Shown here: positions 41,893 to 53,643 of the stretch, piece after piece
How the letters are laid out: each line of letters starts with the position of its first letter
How positions within the stretch are numbered: position 1 is the first letter of the stretch
NCBI GenBank assembly: GCA_900542035.1
Contig: UQMJ01000004.1
Location: 1-64,000, forward strand
Origin: an uncultured Clostridium sp.
Lineage (GTDB): Bacteria > Bacillota > Clostridia > Lachnospirales > Lachnospiraceae
Length of the DNA stretch: 64,000 nt
Direction of reading: 5' to 3'
Made by a program: the position numbers and the translations under genes
The notes under the pieces: model-generated
Told to the model about the DNA's origin: nothing
The model's database searches: none
What the model saw: the letters and a program-made list of their open reading frames with translations, nothing else

Positions 41893-43422
41893 ATGAAGAA
41901 ATTGTGGACAGATTTACACAGCAATATTCATCACAATCAGATGGATGAATTAGATAAATGGGTAGAACACGCAAAAGCCGTTCTGGATTTCTGGCCGATT
42001 GCCTATTATCCATTTCAGATGATTAAGACCGAAAGCGGAGCCGGACTGGAAGATTTATGTCCGGCAGAGGAGATTGAGAAAGACTGGGAACTGGTTCGGG
42101 AAAAGGTAAAAGAGGTCAATGCAGAAGGGTATCCGATGTTTATGGGATACGAATGGCAGGGCTGCGGATTTGACGGCGACCATAACGTATTTTTCCTGGA
42201 CAACGATCAGCCCATGAAGCATCCGATGCGGTATGAAGAACTGAAAAAAGAGTATGAAAATACCGAAGCCATTGCAATTCCCCATCATGTGGCTTATCAG
42301 TTAAAGAGCAGGGGAAAAAACTGGGCAACCCACGATGAAGAGTTTTCTCCTTTTGCAGAAATTTTTTCCAGTCATGGATGCAGTGAAAACGACACTGGCA
42401 TGATGGATATGGAGCGCCATCTTCACATGGGGCCAAGAACGGGAGAAACCTGCTATGAGAGAGGGCTGGAAGCCGGTCTTCGCGTAGGCTGCATCGCTTC
42501 CGGAGACAACCATAAGGTACCGGCAGTTTACGATCACGGCAGTATGTGTGTGCTGGCAGAGAACAATTCGAAAGAAGCAATCTGGGAAGCAATGAAAGCC
42601 AGAAGAGTGTATGGCGTAAGCAGAAGCCGGATGGACATCGATTTTACCGTAGATGGAAAACCTATGGGATCCGTAGTTCCGGCTGGAAAACATGAACTGA
42701 AATTCTCTGTAAAAGCAGCCGATGCCATTGACAGGGTTGAAATTTTAAAGAACAATATTCTGGACGAGATGGCAGTTCATTCCGGCACCTGGGAGACCAG
42801 AAAAATTGGCGATGAGGAAGTAATTCGGGTAAAATTTGCCGCAGAATTTGGCTGGGGACCGAATCCAAGATTTTATAAAGATATGCTGGTGCGGGAGTGG
42901 GATGGATCGTTGACTGTGCCAGGACGTCTGGTTTCGATTGAAAAAGCATGGAACAGCTATGGACAGAAACTTTACGACGTAACAGAAAATAGCTGCAAAT
43001 TCCATATGACGACTTATATGTCAACGGCTACTGGACACTGGATGGGGCCAAGCGCCGTAGTAAAAGAAGGATTTGTCTTTGAGGTGGAAGGAAAAATCAC
43101 CGATGAAATCTGCTTAAACGTAGATTCCTATGAATACCGTTTTACCATTGGAGAGCTGATGAAAACATCTCGTATCCTGCCGCAGTACAAGGAAAGTATC
43201 GAGCTGGCAGAGCGGGTGTACGGCCATGTCGAACACTACCGTGACGATTTTTACTGGCATAATGCATATAAGACCAGACTGCGCCAGGCAGTGCCGGAGA
43301 GCGCTTATACGATGGAATTTTCCAAGACTATTGAGATGGAGCCAGGCAGCCAGTATCGTCTGAGAGTGTGGCTGAAAAACGGAGATGTGGCGTGGGTGTC
43401 CCCGATTTTTGCTGAAAAATAA
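41893..43422 (+). CDS. PHP-like/DUF3604-type metal-dependent hydrolase
   Basis: 509 residues, cytoplasmic. The opening LWTDLHSNIHHNQ has the D-x-H motif of PHP phosphoesterases; further likely metal ligands lie in GYEWQG, DHNVFF, IPHHVAY, IFSSHGCSEND and IASGDNHKVP. A beta-rich C-terminal part of about 200 residues follows. It resembles DUF3604/PHP-like proteins by motif order. Position as the last gene of the tct operon suggests it acts on the imported compound. The substrate is unknown. Confidence 0.68.
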   Translation: MKKLWTDLHSNIHHNQMDELDKWVEHAKAVLDFWPIAYYPFQMIKTESGAGLEDLCPAEEIEKDWELVREKVKEVNAEGYPMFMGYEWQGCGFDGDHNVFFLDNDQPMKHPMRYEELKKEYENTEAIAIPHHVAYQLKSRGKNWATHDEEFSPFAEIFSSHGCSENDTGMMDMERHLHMGPRTGETCYERGLEAGLRVGCIASGDNHKVPAVYDHGSMCVLAENNSKEAIWEAMKARRVYGVSRSRMDIDFTVDGKPMGSVVPAGKHELKFSVKAADAIDRVEILKNNILDEMAVHSGTWETRKIGDEEVIRVKFAAEFGWGPNPRFYKDMLVREWDGSLTVPGRLVSIEKAWNSYGQKLYDVTENSCKFHMTTYMSTATGHWMGPSAVVKEGFVFEVEGKITDEICLNVDSYEYRFTIGELMKTSRILPQYKESIELAERVYGHVEHYRDDFYWHNAYKTRLRQAVPESAYTMEFSKTIEMEPGSQYRLRVWLKNGDVAWVSPIFAEK

Positions 43423-43443
43423 AAAAGATACTGAAACAGAAGA

Positions 43444-43506
43444 TACCGCAAGGTGGGAAGAACGTTGAGGCGAGGCCGTCAACGCCCATTTTGCGGTTTC
43501 CTTTTC
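43444..43506 (+). terminator. Terminator of the tct operon
   Basis: ACCGCAAGGTGGG pairs with CCCATTTTGCGGT (with one bulge), enclosing an inner CGTTGA/TCAACG hairpin, and is followed by TTCCTTTTCTTTC. Confidence 0.7.
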
Positions 43507-43632
43507 TTTCATCTGTTCTTTTGTCAATATATGGAAGTGACGAAAAATTTTTTTGTGTAGAATAGACAAAGAATGAATTATTGGTTATAATGTACCTTAT
43601 ACATTCGCAAAATATGAAAGGAGGACAGGCCT

Positions 43633-44007
43633 GTGATGCGGCATCAGAAAAGTGTGTTCCGGAGTCTTGCTATGGTAACACAGCTGGGGCTCAGCGTTAT
43701 GACGCCTGTTTTTTTATGTGTCTTTGCGGGGTATTATATCGACACCCACTATGGAACCAGGCTGATACTTCCGCTGTTGGTTTTAGGAGTTCTGTCCGGC
43801 GGCCGCTGCGGTTATGTGATGGCAAAAAACACCTTTCACGTAAATGAAAAGCAGGAGGCTGCAGAAGATGCAGAACGGGCTGCAGAAAAAGCAAAACAAA
43901 GGCCCAGATATCAGGAGGTCAGCCGCCCCAAAACAGCCAGCCGGATTACCGGAAGGAGCGGGGGCAGTTCCGCTCCGGAAGATGGAAAGAAGGAGGATGC
44001 AGATTGA
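43633..44007 (+). CDS. atpZ: AtpZ/AtpI-type accessory protein of ATP synthase
   Basis: 124 residues. Two membrane helices (LGLSVMTPVFLCVFAGYYID and LILPLLVLGVLSG) followed by a charged tail, as in AtpZ proteins found at the head of atp operons and thought to aid magnesium supply or c-ring assembly. GTG 43633 has AAAGGAGG at a better distance than ATG 43636. It overlaps the next gene by 4 bases. Confidence 0.75.
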   Translation: MMRHQKSVFRSLAMVTQLGLSVMTPVFLCVFAGYYIDTHYGTRLILPLLVLGVLSGGRCGYVMAKNTFHVNEKQEAAEDAERAAEKAKQRPRYQEVSRPKTASRITGRSGGSSAPEDGKKEDAD

Positions 44008-44447
44008 GTAAAGAGATCAAAAACTTAATCCTTGAAATGTCTGCAGGGATTTTGTTTCATAATGTGGTGCTGGGGATTCTGGCGGCGTTTGTTTGTCCTG
44101 CATTAGGTCAGAACGCGATGCCGATTTTCCTGGGACTGGCTGCAGGCGCAGTTTCCGCAGGAGCAATGCTGGTTCACATGGCAGCTGTTACAGAGAGAGC
44201 CATGGACTGCGGAGATGAAAGCTATGCCAACAAAACCACTCTGGTACATTCTGTAGGCCGAAAGGCAGTCTATATTGCAGTTCTGCTTTTGGTGCTGTTT
44301 CGTGTGCCCCAGGTAAACCCACTGGCAATGGTCATAGGTACAATGGGATTAAAAACCGGTGCGTATCTTCAGCCCATTGTTCACCGTTTAGGCGGCTGGC
44401 GCTTATACGGGGCTGAGGAAGGGGGACTGGATCAGAGCGGTGTTTAA
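44004..44447 (+). CDS. atpI: ATP synthase subunit I
   Basis: 147 residues with four membrane helices, typical AtpI, a chaperone for c-ring assembly. The TTG start (44004) overlaps the atpZ stop and has AAGGAGG upstream. Confidence 0.75.
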   Translation: MSKEIKNLILEMSAGILFHNVVLGILAAFVCPALGQNAMPIFLGLAAGAVSAGAMLVHMAAVTERAMDCGDESYANKTTLVHSVGRKAVYIAVLLLVLFRVPQVNPLAMVIGTMGLKTGAYLQPIVHRLGGWRLYGAEEGGLDQSGV

Positions 44448-44483
44448 AATTTTTTATAAAACTTAAGAAAGGAGGACCTGTGT

Positions 44484-45194
44484 ATGGGAAGTAAGGGAAT
44501 GCTGGTTGCAAGAGAACCGGATTTTATGATCCATGGGGTGCTTAAATACGAGCTGTTTGGCCAGGAGCTTTGGCTGACGACTACGACAGTTTCTATGACG
44601 ATCATCACGCTGATCATTCTGGCTCTGGCGTTTGCGGCCAACAGGGCCATGAAAAAAGCTACCGATGTTCCAGGGACGTTCCAGAACATTATCGAGCTGG
44701 CAACCGAGATGTTAGACAAGATGACCATAGGAATCTTAAACGGAAATGCATATAAATTTGCCAATTACATCGGCACAATTTTTATCTTTATCCTGTTTAA
44801 CAACCTGAGCGGTCTGCTGGGACTTCGTGCGGCTACTGCGGATTACGGTGTTACTTTCCTGCTGGGAATGGTTACCTTTTTCATTGTCCAGTATCAGGGT
44901 ATCAAGAACCGGCGGCTCCATCACTTTACCAGCTTGTTTGAGCCGACGCCGATTCTGTTTCCGATTAACTTAATCGGAGAGCTGGCCAATCCAATCTCTA
45001 TCTCGCTCCGTTTGTTTGCAAACCTGCTTTCCGGAGTTATCATCATGGGATTGTGGTACGGCATGATGCCGCTTCTTGCCAATATCGGTATTCCGGCGGC
45101 GCTGCACGTATATTGTGATGTATTCTCAGGCTGTATTCAGACATATGTATTCTGTATGCTGACCATGGTTTACATCAACGACAAAATGGAATAA
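44484..45194 (+). CDS. atpB: ATP synthase F0 subunit a
   Basis: 236 residues with five to six membrane helices. The LFANLLSG region with the essential Arg (SISLRLFANLL) is clear. It forms the ion path next to the c ring. AAAGGAGG precedes the ATG. Confidence 0.95.
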   Translation: MGSKGMLVAREPDFMIHGVLKYELFGQELWLTTTTVSMTIITLIILALAFAANRAMKKATDVPGTFQNIIELATEMLDKMTIGILNGNAYKFANYIGTIFIFILFNNLSGLLGLRAATADYGVTFLLGMVTFFIVQYQGIKNRRLHHFTSLFEPTPILFPINLIGELANPISISLRLFANLLSGVIIMGLWYGMMPLLANIGIPAALHVYCDVFSGCIQTYVFCMLTMVYINDKME

Positions 45195-45491
<297 letters not shown>

Positions 45492-45543
45492 TTTACAGGA
45501 AAACGGGCAATTATAAGATAATAGCACAAGAGGAGGCGAGATT

Positions 45544-46059
45544 TTGGATAGGTTAATTGGATTTGACCCCCAGCTGCTGCACGACGCAGTATTGACTGGA
45601 ATTAATATCTTTATCCTGTTCTTTGCATTATCCTATCTGCTGTTTAACCCAGCCAGAGATTTCCTGGAAAAGCGCCGCAAAAAGATTGCGGACGAGCTGG
45701 AACAGGCGGCTCTGGATCAGAAGAGCGCAGCAGAAATGAAGGCAGAGTATGACGCGAAGCTGAAGGCTGTGAACAAGGAAGCAGATGCTATCCTGGAAGA
45801 AGCCAGAAGAAAAGCAAAGCGCCGCGAGGCTGAAATTCTTGACGAGGCCAGAGCGGAAGCAGCCAGAATCGTAGAACGCGCCGGCAAGGAAATCGAGCTG
45901 GAGAGAAAGAAGGCGTTGGACGAGATGAAGCAGGAAGTTGTATCCATTGCTTCTTTAATGGCAGGAAAGGTTGTTGCAGCTTCCATTGATACCAAGGTTC
46001 AGGATGCATTGATTGACGAGACTCTGAAGGAGATGGGTGAGAATACATGGCAAAGCTGA
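45544..46059 (+). CDS. atpF: ATP synthase F0 subunit b
   Basis: 171 residues. One N-terminal membrane helix (INIFILFFALSYLLF) then a long charged coiled coil, the peripheral stalk. TTG start with GAGGAGG upstream. The end overlaps atpH by 13 bases. Confidence 0.92.
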   Translation: MDRLIGFDPQLLHDAVLTGINIFILFFALSYLLFNPARDFLEKRRKKIADELEQAALDQKSAAEMKAEYDAKLKAVNKEADAILEEARRKAKRREAEILDEARAEAARIVERAGKEIELERKKALDEMKQEVVSIASLMAGKVVAASIDTKVQDALIDETLKEMGENTWQS

Positions 46060-46595
46060 TAGCAAAGGTATACGGCGATGCATTGTTTGAGGCAGCTTCG
46101 GATAAGCAGAATCTGGAAGCAGTCTACGAAGAAGCCCAGGCCTTATGCAGCATTTTTCGGGACAACCCGAAGCTTATGGATGCGCTGAATCATCCTCAGA
46201 TTGTAAAGGAAGAGAAGATTTCCGTCATGGAGAATGTTTTCTCCGGAAGAGTCTCGGATGAGATGATGGGCTTCTTGACAATCATTGTTGACAAGGGCAG
46301 GCAAAAAGAAATCCCGATGATTCTGGATTATTTTATTCAGGCAGTTCGGGAATACAAAAAAATTGGAACGGCTTTTGTTGCAAGCGCAGTCGCTCTGCGG
46401 GATGAGCAGAAAGCTGCGTTAAAGGCGAAGCTGTTAGAAACCACTCCTTATGTGGAGTTTGAGATGGAATATACTGTAGATCCAAGCTTAATCGGCGGTA
46501 TGGTTATCCGTATCGGCGATCGGGTGGTAGACAGCAGTATTAAAACCCAGCTCTACGAGCTGAAAAAGCAGCTCTTAACCGTTCGGCTGGCTTAG
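46047..46595 (+). CDS. atpH: ATP synthase F1 subunit delta
   Basis: 182 residues, helical N-terminal domain and the C-terminal VDPSLIGGMVIRIGDRVVDSS signature of OSCP/delta, split at I after IGG. It joins the peripheral stalk to the F1 head. Confidence 0.92.
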   Translation: MAKLIAKVYGDALFEAASDKQNLEAVYEEAQALCSIFRDNPKLMDALNHPQIVKEEKISVMENVFSGRVSDEMMGFLTIIVDKGRQKEIPMILDYFIQAVREYKKIGTAFVASAVALRDEQKAALKAKLLETTPYVEFEMEYTVDPSLIGGMVIRIGDRVVDSSIKTQLYELKKQLLTVRLA

Positions 46596-48146
<1,551 letters not shown>

Positions 48147-48164
48147 ATAGGCAGGTGACAAATC

Positions 48165-49019
48165 ATGGCATCCATGAGAGATATTAAACGCAGACGCGCC
48201 AGTATCCAGAGTACTCAGCAGATTACCAAGGCCATGAAGTTGGTTTCCACTGTAAAACTGCAGAAATCCAGAACCAAAGCAGAAGCATCCAAGCCGTATT
48301 CCGATATGATGTATGCCACCATCGGAGCGATGCTGCGAAAGTCCGGAACTCTTGATCACAAGTATCTGCGTCCCAGCGAGTCTAAGAAAAAGGCAGTCAT
48401 TGCCATTACGTCCAATAGAGGACTGGCAGGCGGCTACAACAGCAGTATCGTGAAGCTGCTGGCTGGGAGCGGACAGACGCCGGTGGAAGACACATGGATT
48501 TACGCAATCGGCCGTAAGGGTCGGGATGGCCTGGTAAGAAAAGGCTATCAGATACGGAGGGATTATTCGGACGTAATCAACGAGCCGATATATCGGGATG
48601 CGGTGGATTTGACCCTGGAACTTCTGGATGAATTTTCCAGAGGAGAGATAGGAGAGATTTACCTGGCTTATACCTCCTTTAAAAACACAGTGGTCCATAT
48701 CCCCAAGCTGGTTAAGCTTCTTCCGGTAGAGATGGACGTTTCCGCAGAGGAACCCAACACGCTGCTTATGAACTATGAGCCAAATGAGGATGAGGTGTTA
48801 AGCGCCATTATCCCTAAATATATGAGCAGTCTGATTTACGGCGCACTTCTTGAGGCTGTGGCCAGTGAGAACGGCGCGCGTATGACAGCCATGGATTCGG
48901 CAACCAGCAATGCTGAGGAAATGATTGATTCTTTAAGTCTTCAGTACAATCGTGCAAGACAGGACTCCATTACTCAGGAGCTGACAGAAATCATTGCCGG
49001 CGCAAATGCGATTTCATAA
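48165..49019 (+). CDS. atpG: ATP synthase F1 subunit gamma
   Basis: 284 residues; N-terminal RDIKRRRASIQSTQQITKAM and C-terminal coiled-coil helix (NAEEMIDSLSLQYNRARQ) form the central rotor shaft. GGCAGGTG upstream is a modest ribosome site. An unusual 213-base gap to atpD follows. Confidence 0.95.
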   Translation: MASMRDIKRRRASIQSTQQITKAMKLVSTVKLQKSRTKAEASKPYSDMMYATIGAMLRKSGTLDHKYLRPSESKKKAVIAITSNRGLAGGYNSSIVKLLAGSGQTPVEDTWIYAIGRKGRDGLVRKGYQIRRDYSDVINEPIYRDAVDLTLELLDEFSRGEIGEIYLAYTSFKNTVVHIPKLVKLLPVEMDVSAEEPNTLLMNYEPNEDEVLSAIIPKYMSSLIYGALLEAVASENGARMTAMDSATSNAEEMIDSLSLQYNRARQDSITQELTEIIAGANAIS

Positions 49020-49026
49020 GATTTAC

Positions 49027-49180
49027 GTAACTATCTAGGACGGCGGGAAATCTGGCGTAAAAAGCTGTGTCAAGCTGGCTTGTAAACAGCTTTTTACACC
49101 AGATTTCACATCGGAGGAATCTCCGATGCTTCTTGTTCGGCTTTGCCGGACAAGAAGATTGCCCCGTCCTGAACAGTTAC
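49027..49180 (+). other. Folded inverted-repeat element between atpG and atpD
   Basis: The sequence can form an outer stem (GTAACT/AGTTAC then AGGACGG/CCGTCCT, separated by a 4-by-4 internal loop) enclosing three arms: arm 1, 47-67 with 87-107 (20 of 21 positions pair), arm 2, CATCGGAG/CTCCGATG with GAAT loop (49109-49128), arm 3, CTTCTTGT-CGGC/GCCG-ACAAGAAG with a TTT loop (49129-49157). Numbers for arm 1 are offsets from 49000. No frame or known RNA family was recognised. Confidence 0.75.
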
Positions 49181-49217
49181 AGTTTTATAACAGTTAGTAT
49201 TTTTACCATAAAATTAA

Positions 49218-50624
<1,407 letters not shown>

Positions 50625-50636
50625 GAGGGCTTGATT

Positions 50637-51035
50637 ATGGCAGAGGGATTCCATTTGCAGATTATCACTCCGGATGAGAACTTTTATGAGGGAGAGGCTT
50701 CCATGGTGGAGCTGACAACCACAGAAGGAGAGATTGGTATCTACAAAGGCCATATTCCGCTGACCGCCATTATTTCTCCAGGTATTCTTCGAATCCATAC
50801 AGAAGGAGAAGTTCGGGAAGCAGCTTTAATGTCCGGATTTATCCAGGTAATGCCGGAAGAAATTACAATCATGGCAGAAGTTGTGGAGTGGCCGGAAGAA
50901 ATTGATGTGAAACGTGCGGAAGAAGCCCGCGTACGTGCAGAAAGACGCCTTAAGAGCCATAGCGCCGAGGTCGATGTGACCAGGGCAGAACTTGCTCTGA
51001 AAAGAGCTATGGTACGTCTGGAAGTGCGAAAGTAA
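50637..51035 (+). CDS. atpC: ATP synthase F1 subunit epsilon
   Basis: 132 residues from ATG 50637 (AGGAGGG upstream; the TTG at 50631 is less likely). N-terminal beta sandwich (TTEGEIGIYKGHIPL) and C-terminal helical hairpin (EEARVRAERRLKS), which regulates rotation. Last gene of the operon. Confidence 0.93.
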   Translation: MAEGFHLQIITPDENFYEGEASMVELTTTEGEIGIYKGHIPLTAIISPGILRIHTEGEVREAALMSGFIQVMPEEITIMAEVVEWPEEIDVKRAEEARVRAERRLKSHSAEVDVTRAELALKRAMVRLEVRK

Positions 51036-51065
51036 GGAGCAGAAAACAGCATAACATTAAGATTT

Positions 51066-51121
51066 AGAAAACGGCTTTCCAGCCAATCTCTTTTGGGATA
51101 CGGCAGGGAAGCTGTTTTTCT
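51066..51121 (+). terminator. Terminator of the atp operon
   Basis: AACGGCTTTCC pairs with GGGAAGCTGTT (one G-T pair) and runs into TTTTTCTG. Confidence 0.6.
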
Positions 51122-51130
51122 GTATTGACC

Positions 51131-51270
51131 AATTATGCTTATGCGGACGCTGGAGAAAATATTGCAAAAGGACAGAAGGCTCTATTTTAAATGCAAGTTT
51201 TGAAGATATTGGCGTGGGATGCTATATCGAAAACGGAACCAAGCATTGGGTTTGGCTGTTTGGCGCATAA
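51131..51270 (+). pseudogene. Remnant of a CAP (SCP/PR-1) domain gene
   Basis: One frame gives YADAGENIAKGQK and, after a shift and deletion, another gives ILNASFEDIGVGCYIENGTK and HWVWLFGA then TAA. These are the two conserved blocks of CAP-domain secreted proteins with the middle lost. It fills the gap after the atp operon. Confidence 0.65.
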
Positions 51271-51293
51271 TAGAAGAGCGGAATGTCAAAAAT

Positions 51294-51327
51294 AGTCGGC
51301 CCCAGAAAAATCTGGGGCCGACTTTAT
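51294..51327. terminator. Strong hairpin terminator before the Asp-rich gene
   Basis: Perfect 12-bp GC-rich stem AGTCGGCCCCAG/CTGGGGCCGACT with a 6-base loop and TTATT. It can end transcripts from both sides. Confidence 0.8.
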
Positions 51328-51392
51328 TGAGAACCTGTTTGAATCATTAAGGACTCATGCTGGGGGAAGAGTTTGCCTGTGGAAGTATAAAG

Positions 51393-52157
51393 TTATTTAA
51401 ATAACATAGGAACTACTTCAACGCGGAGCTCATCGCCTCCATCATAGTAGAAATCGCCGACAACCTTCAGTTTAAAACCTGCAGGAATAGTGGTCAGTTC
51501 GCTGGAATTTACGTTGCCTTTGCCGTCAACCAAGCCGGCAGCCCAGATTTCGCCGTTTGCCCATACATGATTGGTTTCTTCGCAGAAGTAAACTACGTTA
51601 ACCATGCCGCCGTAGGTGTGTTCCGGAACTACCTGGATGCGGAGCTCATCGCCGCCGTCATAGTAGAAGTCGCCGACAACTTTGAGCTTGTAGCCTTCGG
51701 GGATGTTCTTTAATTCGCTGGAGTTTACGTTGCCTTTGCCGTCAACTAAACCAGCGGCCCAGATTTCGCCATTTGCCCATACGGAGTTGGTCTCCTCACA
51801 GAAGTAAACTACGTTAACCATACCGCCGTAGGTATGCTCCGGACGATGGTCATCGTCATCATCGTCGTCATCATCATCGTCATCCCACTTGTCGTCATCC
51901 CACTTGTCATCGTCCCATTTGTCATCGTCCCATTTATCATGTCCATGACCATGACCGTTGCCATGCCATTTATCGTCGTCATCATCGTCATCGTCGTCAT
52001 CGTCATCCCAATCGCCCCAGCGGCCATTGTTCCATTTTTCTTCCCATTTTTCGTTCTTATCATGGGGGCGGGCTTCCGCCTGGATTGCACCTAACTGAGT
52101 GCCTGCTAATAAGAATGCTGATGCAAATAATAATCCCATTACGTTTGACTTTTTCAT
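51393..52157 (-). CDS. Secreted Asp-rich protein with a duplicated C-terminal domain
   Basis: 254 residues. Signal peptide (MGLLFASAFLLAGTQLGAIQAEA), then a segment with two runs of 12 Asp and KWDDD repeats plus HGNGHGHGHD, likely to bind calcium or other metals. Two nearly identical domains of about 60 residues follow, each with EHTYGGMVNVVYFCEETN, WANGEIWAAGLVDGKGNVNS and IP-(E/A)-GYKL-type endings. These resemble the modules in the surface protein at the left edge. AGGAGG precedes the ATG. Function unknown. Confidence 0.8.
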   Translation of the reverse strand: MKKSNVMGLLFASAFLLAGTQLGAIQAEARPHDKNEKWEEKWNNGRWGDWDDDDDDDDDDDDKWHGNGHGHGHDKWDDDKWDDDKWDDDKWDDDDDDDDDDDDHRPEHTYGGMVNVVYFCEETNSVWANGEIWAAGLVDGKGNVNSSELKNIPEGYKLKVVGDFYYDGGDELRIQVVPEHTYGGMVNVVYFCEETNHVWANGEIWAAGLVDGKGNVNSSELTTIPAGFKLKVVGDFYYDGGDELRVEVVPMLFK

Positions 52158-52216
52158 ATAAAAACCTCCTTTAAATGTTGTATCAAATTCATGAATTCAT
52201 TTCCTTTTGTGGCTTC

Positions 52217-52245
52217 ATTATAGTCATAATAAACAACAAAATCAA
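52217..52245 (-). promoter_or_regulatory. Promoter of the Asp-rich protein gene
   Basis: On the minus strand TTGATT (52240-52245), 17-base spacer, TATAAT (52217-52222). Confidence 0.7.
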
Positions 52246-52391
52246 TAGATTTTAAAAGAAGTAAGAAAGTGTAAAAAAAAAGTAAACAAGAAAAAATTTC
52301 GTAAGAAACTTTCAAAAAACAGTTAAGAAACAGAGCAGCTTTTCGTGATAGAATTAACATAGACAGGGCTGGAGAAAGGAGAATGTACGTT

Positions 52392-52823
52392 ATGAAAAGA
52401 GTTCAGACGGGGGTATTGCTGTTGATGGGAGTTCTTGTTTTGGCAGGATGCGCTCCCAAAAGAACCGGAAGGATGGATGCAGCAAGGGAGACGAATGAAG
52501 TTATCCGACAGTCTGATACGATAAAATCTTATGCGTTAAAAACGGATAAGACAGAAGTGATTCCTTGGATTAGTCTGGACGAAGAAGAACAGACGTTTTT
52601 CATCCATTATGATGTGCTTTCGTCGTATCTGGCAGAGGGGACTTATATAAAAGATGAGGAACATCTGATATTAAAGACAGAAGATGGAAAATGCCAATAT
52701 CAATTTGATATTCTTAAGGAAGATACGCTGAAGTTTGAACAGGAAAACTCATCTGGATTTGCAGAGATAAATGAACGGTTAGGAAAAGATATTCCGGACG
52801 GCGCAGAATTTATCATGCAGTAG
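52392..52823 (+). CDS. Small lipoprotein of unknown function
   Basis: 143 residues from ATG 52392; AAAGGAG is 10 bases upstream, while the ATG at 52383 is too close to it. Signal peptide with lipobox VLAGC. The mature part has a compact beta-rich pattern (FFIHYDVLSSYLAEGTYIKD...LILKTEDGKCQYQFDI) seen in many small Firmicute lipoproteins of unknown role. It is divergent from the Asp-rich gene. Confidence 0.7.
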   Translation: MKRVQTGVLLLMGVLVLAGCAPKRTGRMDAARETNEVIRQSDTIKSYALKTDKTEVIPWISLDEEEQTFFIHYDVLSSYLAEGTYIKDEEHLILKTEDGKCQYQFDILKEDTLKFEQENSSGFAEINERLGKDIPDGAEFIMQ

Positions 52824-52924
52824 GCTGCAGTCGGATGGGTATAGGAAACACTGGCGGAGTGTGATAAAATATCTGCAAATTGGAAGTTGTCAGATGAGAT
52901 ATTTAGAGTATTCGGGGTGATGGA

Positions 52925-53308
52925 ATGAAAAAGCTGATTCTTATTGGTGCTTTTATTGTATCTATTTGCTTAAGCTTTTTTGCAGGGGATTATGTTTGCG
53001 ACAAAGAAAATAGTAAACTAAGAGAACAAAGATGTCACATTATGATGGATTTTGCCATAGACAGATTGGACGAGATTAAAACCCAATATGATACAGATAT
53101 GATGGAAGCTTTAATCAGTAATGTCTATGCTGCGTATGAATATTCCAATAATAGTGAGTTGTCGTCTGCTTTGCATGACTTGTGGAATGCTTTGATTTTT
53201 GATGGCGAGAATATTGTTGGAAAAGAGAATGATTTAATCAGCGCTTTAAAGGATAAAAATGCTCAAAGGATAAAAGAGATTGCCATTAGTATGAGAGACA
53301 AAAAATAA
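52925..53308 (+). CDS. Small membrane-anchored or secreted protein of unknown function
   Basis: 127 residues. One N-terminal hydrophobic segment (LILIGAFIVSICLSFFAG) and a soluble helical remainder with two Cys. GGGGTGATGG lies upstream of the ATG, a weak site. No family recognised. It may share a transcript with the lipoprotein upstream. Confidence 0.6.
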   Translation: MKKLILIGAFIVSICLSFFAGDYVCDKENSKLREQRCHIMMDFAIDRLDEIKTQYDTDMMEALISNVYAAYEYSNNSELSSALHDLWNALIFDGENIVGKENDLISALKDKNAQRIKEIAISMRDKK

Positions 53309-53390
53309 CATATTCTTACTATGAGCGTAGTCCTCGCCCTGTTTGATTCCGGTTTATAGAACAAAACTAAATAGGTAAAATTATTTATAG

Positions 53391-53546
53391 AGAAACGAAA
53401 TAACTAGATCGAAAGAATTGTTTGAGAAACATCAAAAACAATCAGATATACACAAACCACGTGACAAATTTCAGCTTGAGAACGCAATTCCGATAGGGGT
53501 GGGGACGCGTCCGCAACTTACTCTGGAAGATTTTTGGGGATTGTGA
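53391..53546 (+). pseudogene. Possible C-terminal gene remnant
   Basis: A 51-codon open frame without ATG reads KELFEKHQKQSDIHKPRDKF followed by QLENAIPIGVGTRPQLTLED and ends with TGA at 53544-53546. The composition looks protein-like, but no family was recognised. It occupies most of the 335-base gap before the nucleotidyltransferase. Confidence 0.3.
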
Positions 53547-53579
53547 TATACTGAATACACTTATCAGCAGAGCCTAACG

Positions 53580-53640
53580 TCGGTGTACAGGGGCAATACA
53601 AAGGAACGTCTAAAAAGACGGACCTGATTTCGAGGAGGTT
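53580..53640 (+). repeat. Short relative of the structured element at 62.5 kb
   Basis: GTGTACAGGGGCAATAC (53583-53599) differs from the left end of the 62.5 kb element by one G. Downstream AACGTC and GACCTGATTTC also match that element's AACGTC and GACCTGTTTC. It ends at the ribosome-binding site of the next gene. Confidence 0.5.
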
Positions 53641-53643
53641 TGT

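Noticed and set aside
49027..49180. tRNA gene
   Set aside because: The fold has cloverleaf topology, but it is too long, lacks the T-loop and anticodon-loop consensus and a CCA end.
51834..52094. Hydrophobic plus-strand frame rich in Val and Ile
   Set aside because: Antisense of the Asp codon runs (GAT/GAC read as ATC/GTC), not a membrane protein.
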